Source: an uncultured Muribaculaceae bacterium
Lineage (GTDB): Bacteria > Bacteroidota > Bacteroidia > Bacteroidales > Muribaculaceae
Direction: 5' to 3'
Assembly (NCBI GenBank): GCA_934667475.1
Contig: CAKUMB010000001.1
Coordinates: forward strand, 434,001 to 498,000
Length of the DNA: 64,000 nucleotides
The notes under the pieces are model-generated. The model was not told the DNA's origin. It saw only the letters and a program-made list of their open reading frames with translations, and ran no database searches. The translations under genes were made by a program, and so were the position numbers. Shown here one piece after another: positions 61,359 through 64,000 of the stretch. Every line of letters starts with the position of its first letter. Position 1 is the first letter of the stretch.

Positions 61359-61366
61359 TATCTTTA
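61359..61366 (+). promoter_or_regulatory. Near-consensus -7 box (TATCTTTA) of the NAGPA-type gene
   Basis: TATCTTTA differs from TAnnTTTG at the last base. It lies 71 bases before the ATG at 61437 and just after the terminator of the gene upstream. Confidence 0.35.
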
Positions 61367-61436
61367 CCATAGAATTCAGCCATTGAGGCCTAAACGAAAT
61401 GATATTTATAAAAACCATATAAACTAATTTGCACAA

Positions 61437-63872
61437 ATGAAGAAAATACTTACTCTGGCAATGCTTGCGGCAGCCTCTGTTGGGGCTGGCGCAACCACCA
61501 CCCACGCCCTGCGCGGCGTTGAATTTCAGGTGGACACGCTGTTTCACAACCAGATTGGGCCCAGCACCACGCAGACGTCGCTGTGGTTTCACAACGACAA
61601 CACCCTGCTGCGCGTGTTCTACACCACCATGGACATGACCAACCCCTATCTGTCGCTGGGCGGCGTGTGCGCCACCGACCACGTGGCCGGCAACGAGACC
61701 ATCTCGGGTATGGCCAAGCGCAAGTCGACTCCCGGCAACCGCTACTTTATTGGCGTCAACGGCGACTTCTTCTACACCAGCGGCCAAACCGTGCGCAAGG
61801 TGTCGCAGGTGGGTTCGCCCGTGGGCTCAACGGTGGTCGAGGGCGAAATCTACAAGGCCAACAATGGCGCGCGCGACTACAAGCAGCTCATAGTTGACCA
61901 CAACGGCAACCTTTATGCCGACCCGTTCACCTTTGGCGGCACCGTGGTCAAGGCCGACGGCACATCGGCCCCATTGGGCGGAGTGAACTACTGGGCCACT
62001 GGCGCATGGGACAAAATCACACTCTACACCGACCGCTACTATGGCAGCACCAATGAGGTGAACACAGGCACTGAGGTTAAGGCGGTGCTGGCAAAGGGTG
62101 AGACCTTCAACGCTGCCTCGCCGTTCCGCCTTGTGGTGGCCGGCGCGCCTAGCACTGCTGGCGACATGACCATCGACTCGGCCGCGTTTGTAATTCACGG
62201 CCATGGCGCCTCGGCCAGTTTTGTGGCAGGTCTTAAAGAGGGCGACGTGGTGACTGTTACCCCCTCATGGACGGCCAACGGCGTTTCGGTTAACCCGCTT
62301 GAGGTGGTGAGCGGTAATCCAAAGATTCTCGCTGGCGGCGAGGTGCTCGACAGCGAGGCCGACCGCGGCGATGCCAGCGGCAACCAGCCCCGCGCCGCCA
62401 TCGGTTTTGCCAACGGCGGCAAGAAGGTGGTGTTTATGGTGGTCGACGGTCGCTCGCCACTGTCCTATGGCGTGCGCACCACAGTGCTGGCCGACCTCAT
62501 GAAGTATGCCGGCGCCACCGATGGCATCAACATGGACGGCGGCGGCTCGGCCGTGCTCTACACCAGTGCCCTGGGCAACCGCAACCGTCCCAGCGATGGC
62601 ACCGAGCGTGCCGACGGCAACGGCTTCTATGCCAAATACAGCTGCCCCGACGACAGCACTCTGGCCTCAATCCGCTTCATCGACTATAAGCTTGAAACCC
62701 CGAAATACGGCATCTACACGCCACACTTCTATGGCTACAACAAATATGGTGTGCTCATCGACCGCGATGTGCAGGGCGTGAAGCTGTCGTGCCCCGCCAG
62801 CGTGGGCCACATCAAGAACGACACCACATTCATTGGCGACGGCACCGGCTGCGCTCCTCTCACCGCCACAGTGGGCGCCATCAGTGTGCAGCAGCTCATC
62901 ACCGTCGACGGCAATGTGGACAGTGTGCGCATGGCCCACAGCGCCATCATCAACGACACCTACCACCCCTACACCGTGGAGGTGAACAGCTATGTGGGCG
63001 GCAACACATCACCCATCGACCCCACCGCACTGTCGTGGAGCAGCAGCGACCCCGCTACCGTGGCCATCGACGCCAACACCGGTGTGCTGCGCGGCCTTGC
63101 CAACGGTGAGGCCACTGTCACCGGTACCGTGGGCGACTTCAGCACCAGCATGGATGTGACTGTGGAGCGCCCCACAGCCCGCGTGATGCCCATCGAGGCC
63201 AACCCCGACGCCAGCACATGGCAGGTGAGCCAGACGGGCGGCAAGGGCGGCAAACTCACCACTGTGGGCAACGGCTTTGTGTATGACTACACCGGTGCTT
63301 CGGGCCGCACACCAAAAATCACGCTCAGCAAGCAGGTGCGCCTGTGGAGTCTGCCCGACACGCTGCGCGTGCGCATCAATCCGGGCGAGGCCGTAGTCAA
63401 GGGCGTGACGTTTGGCCTGCGCGCCGGTGCCGGCAAAATCACCTACAAGTCGATTAGCGGCACCCTTAAGGCCAACACCGAAAACGTGGTGAGCCTGCCC
63501 ACAGCCGCATGGACCGATGCCGCCAGCATGGCCAGCTATCCCATCACCCTCAACAGCGTGCAGCTCACCATGGGCACCAGCACCAAAGGCAAGGCCTATC
63601 AGGTGCAGATTCCGGGCATCGAGACGGTGTATACCGCCGTGCCAGTTTCGGGCATCGATGCCGTGGGCGCCGACGCTGCCTTCACTGTGACTGCCACTGG
63701 CACTCAACTCAACTTTGGCTCAGTGGTCGACAGCGCCGATGCCTACGACCTCACCGGCCGCCTCGTGGCCACAGCCAACGGCGTGAGCAGCCTGCGTCTG
63801 CCCGCCCGTGGGACCTATGTGGTCACCGTCAAGGCTGGTTCCAGCACCGTCACCCGCAAGGTGGTGCTCTGA
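61437..63872 (+). CDS. Secreted phosphodiester glycosidase (NAGPA family) with Ig-like domain and T9SS tail
   Basis: An 811-residue secreted enzyme. After the signal peptide (1-20) the NAGPA domain spans about 60-400: FIGVNGDFF near 102-110, AAIGFANGGKKVVFMVVDGR, and the hallmark DGINMDGGGSA near 361-371. In mammals this family (uncovering enzyme) removes GlcNAc from a GlcNAc-1-phosphodiester. A BIG2-like Ig domain (about 495-585: LSWSSSDPATVAIDANTG) and a further beta domain (600-730) follow, then a T9SS-like tail ending in TRKVVL. Likely acts at the surface on phosphodiester-linked sugars. Confidence 0.9.
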   Translation: MKKILTLAMLAAASVGAGATTTHALRGVEFQVDTLFHNQIGPSTTQTSLWFHNDNTLLRVFYTTMDMTNPYLSLGGVCATDHVAGNETISGMAKRKSTPGNRYFIGVNGDFFYTSGQTVRKVSQVGSPVGSTVVEGEIYKANNGARDYKQLIVDHNGNLYADPFTFGGTVVKADGTSAPLGGVNYWATGAWDKITLYTDRYYGSTNEVNTGTEVKAVLAKGETFNAASPFRLVVAGAPSTAGDMTIDSAAFVIHGHGASASFVAGLKEGDVVTVTPSWTANGVSVNPLEVVSGNPKILAGGEVLDSEADRGDASGNQPRAAIGFANGGKKVVFMVVDGRSPLSYGVRTTVLADLMKYAGATDGINMDGGGSAVLYTSALGNRNRPSDGTERADGNGFYAKYSCPDDSTLASIRFIDYKLETPKYGIYTPHFYGYNKYGVLIDRDVQGVKLSCPASVGHIKNDTTFIGDGTGCAPLTATVGAISVQQLITVDGNVDSVRMAHSAIINDTYHPYTVEVNSYVGGNTSPIDPTALSWSSSDPATVAIDANTGVLRGLANGEATVTGTVGDFSTSMDVTVERPTARVMPIEANPDASTWQVSQTGGKGGKLTTVGNGFVYDYTGASGRTPKITLSKQVRLWSLPDTLRVRINPGEAVVKGVTFGLRAGAGKITYKSISGTLKANTENVVSLPTAAWTDAASMASYPITLNSVQLTMGTSTKGKAYQVQIPGIETVYTAVPVSGIDAVGADAAFTVTATGTQLNFGSVVDSADAYDLTGRLVATANGVSSLRLPARGTYVVTVKAGSSTVTRKVVL

Positions 63873-63905
63873 AGCCCCCTATAAAACGATAACACCCAAA
63901 CATGT

Positions 63906-63947
63906 CCGGCCCGACTGCCATCTTGTGCAGCCGGGCCGGCTTTTTTT
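63906..63947 (+). terminator. Terminator of the NAGPA-type gene
   Basis: An 8-bp outer GC stem (63906-63913 with 63932-63939) and a 4-bp inner stem (63915-63918 with 63927-63930), then seven T at 63941-63947. It lies 33 bases after the stop. Confidence 0.9.
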
Positions 63948-63954
63948 ACGCGCG

Positions 63955-63985
63955 CTTGCGCTGTGGTGAAAAATGCTTATCTTTG
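63955..63985 (+). promoter_or_regulatory. Promoter for a gene beyond the right edge (CTTG-19-TATCTTTG)
   Basis: CTTG at 63955-63958 and TATCTTTG at 63978-63985 are 19 bases apart, immediately after the terminator. The driven gene lies outside the window. Confidence 0.6.
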
Positions 63986-64000
63986 TGGAAGCATTGGAGC

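Overview
This window reads as a chromosome segment from a member of the Bacteroidales, most likely a GC-rich gut lineage such as the Muribaculaceae (family-level placement is inference). Evidence: a SusC/SusD pair, a GH97 glycosidase, BspA-type leucine-rich repeats, C-terminal tails of the type IX secretion (T9SS) kind, DUF2027/Smr and TIGR02757 proteins, and promoters of the Bacteroidetes form (TTTG, about 20 bases, TAnnTTTG) instead of sigma-70 -35/-10 boxes. No ribosomal RNA, insertion sequence, integrase, phage gene or CRISPR array was seen.

Layout. 1-2.3 kb: a secreted GH97 glycosidase. 2.4-9.3 kb (minus): an RND efflux operon (membrane fusion protein, pump, outer-membrane channel) followed closely by an LpxA-type acyltransferase. 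9.4-14.1 kb: mtgA, a PatB/MalY-type PLP enzyme, tRNA-Lys, pyrH and a polytopic membrane protein. 14.2-14.9 kb: a gene that appears broken by two frameshifts. 14.9-19.4 kb (minus): rel (ppGpp) and a 7TM-HD (PgpH-like) phosphodiesterase. 19.5-23.2 kb (minus): recF, a DUF721/DciA-like protein, a thioesterase, an FMN-binding ferredoxin-like membrane protein and an exported flavin-reductase-like protein. 23.3-35.9 kb: mixed housekeeping genes, including a Fur-family regulator, an aminotransferase, a phosphoesterase with a 50-residue YqaE/Pmp3 protein, pepT, an EFR1 ferrodoxin with DUF2027/Smr, tRNA-Ser, a RecD-like helicase and RNase Z. 36.0-36.2 kb: a candidate small RNA with its own promoter and a strong terminator. 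36.5-41.6 kb (minus): a six-gene run holding cmk and ispH. 41.9-47.4 kb: an esterase, an MFS exporter, a GNAT protein, a SPOR lipoprotein and a 20-repeat BspA-like protein.

47.7-63.9 kb (plus): the most unusual part. It holds a GHL10 glycosidase-like protein, a SusC/SusD transporter with two further lipoproteins (one with a PKD domain), a secreted propeller-like protein, and a phosphodiester glycosidase of the NAGPA family. Three of these proteins end in T9SS-like sorting tails. The set looks like a polysaccharide-utilization locus, but none of its enzymes belongs to the usual GH/PL families. Both enzyme families have links to amino-sugar or phosphodiester-linked glycans, so I infer a substrate such as bacterial cell-wall or phosphoglycan material. 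Several terminators, paired Bacteroidetes promoters and palindromes mark transcription units across the window.
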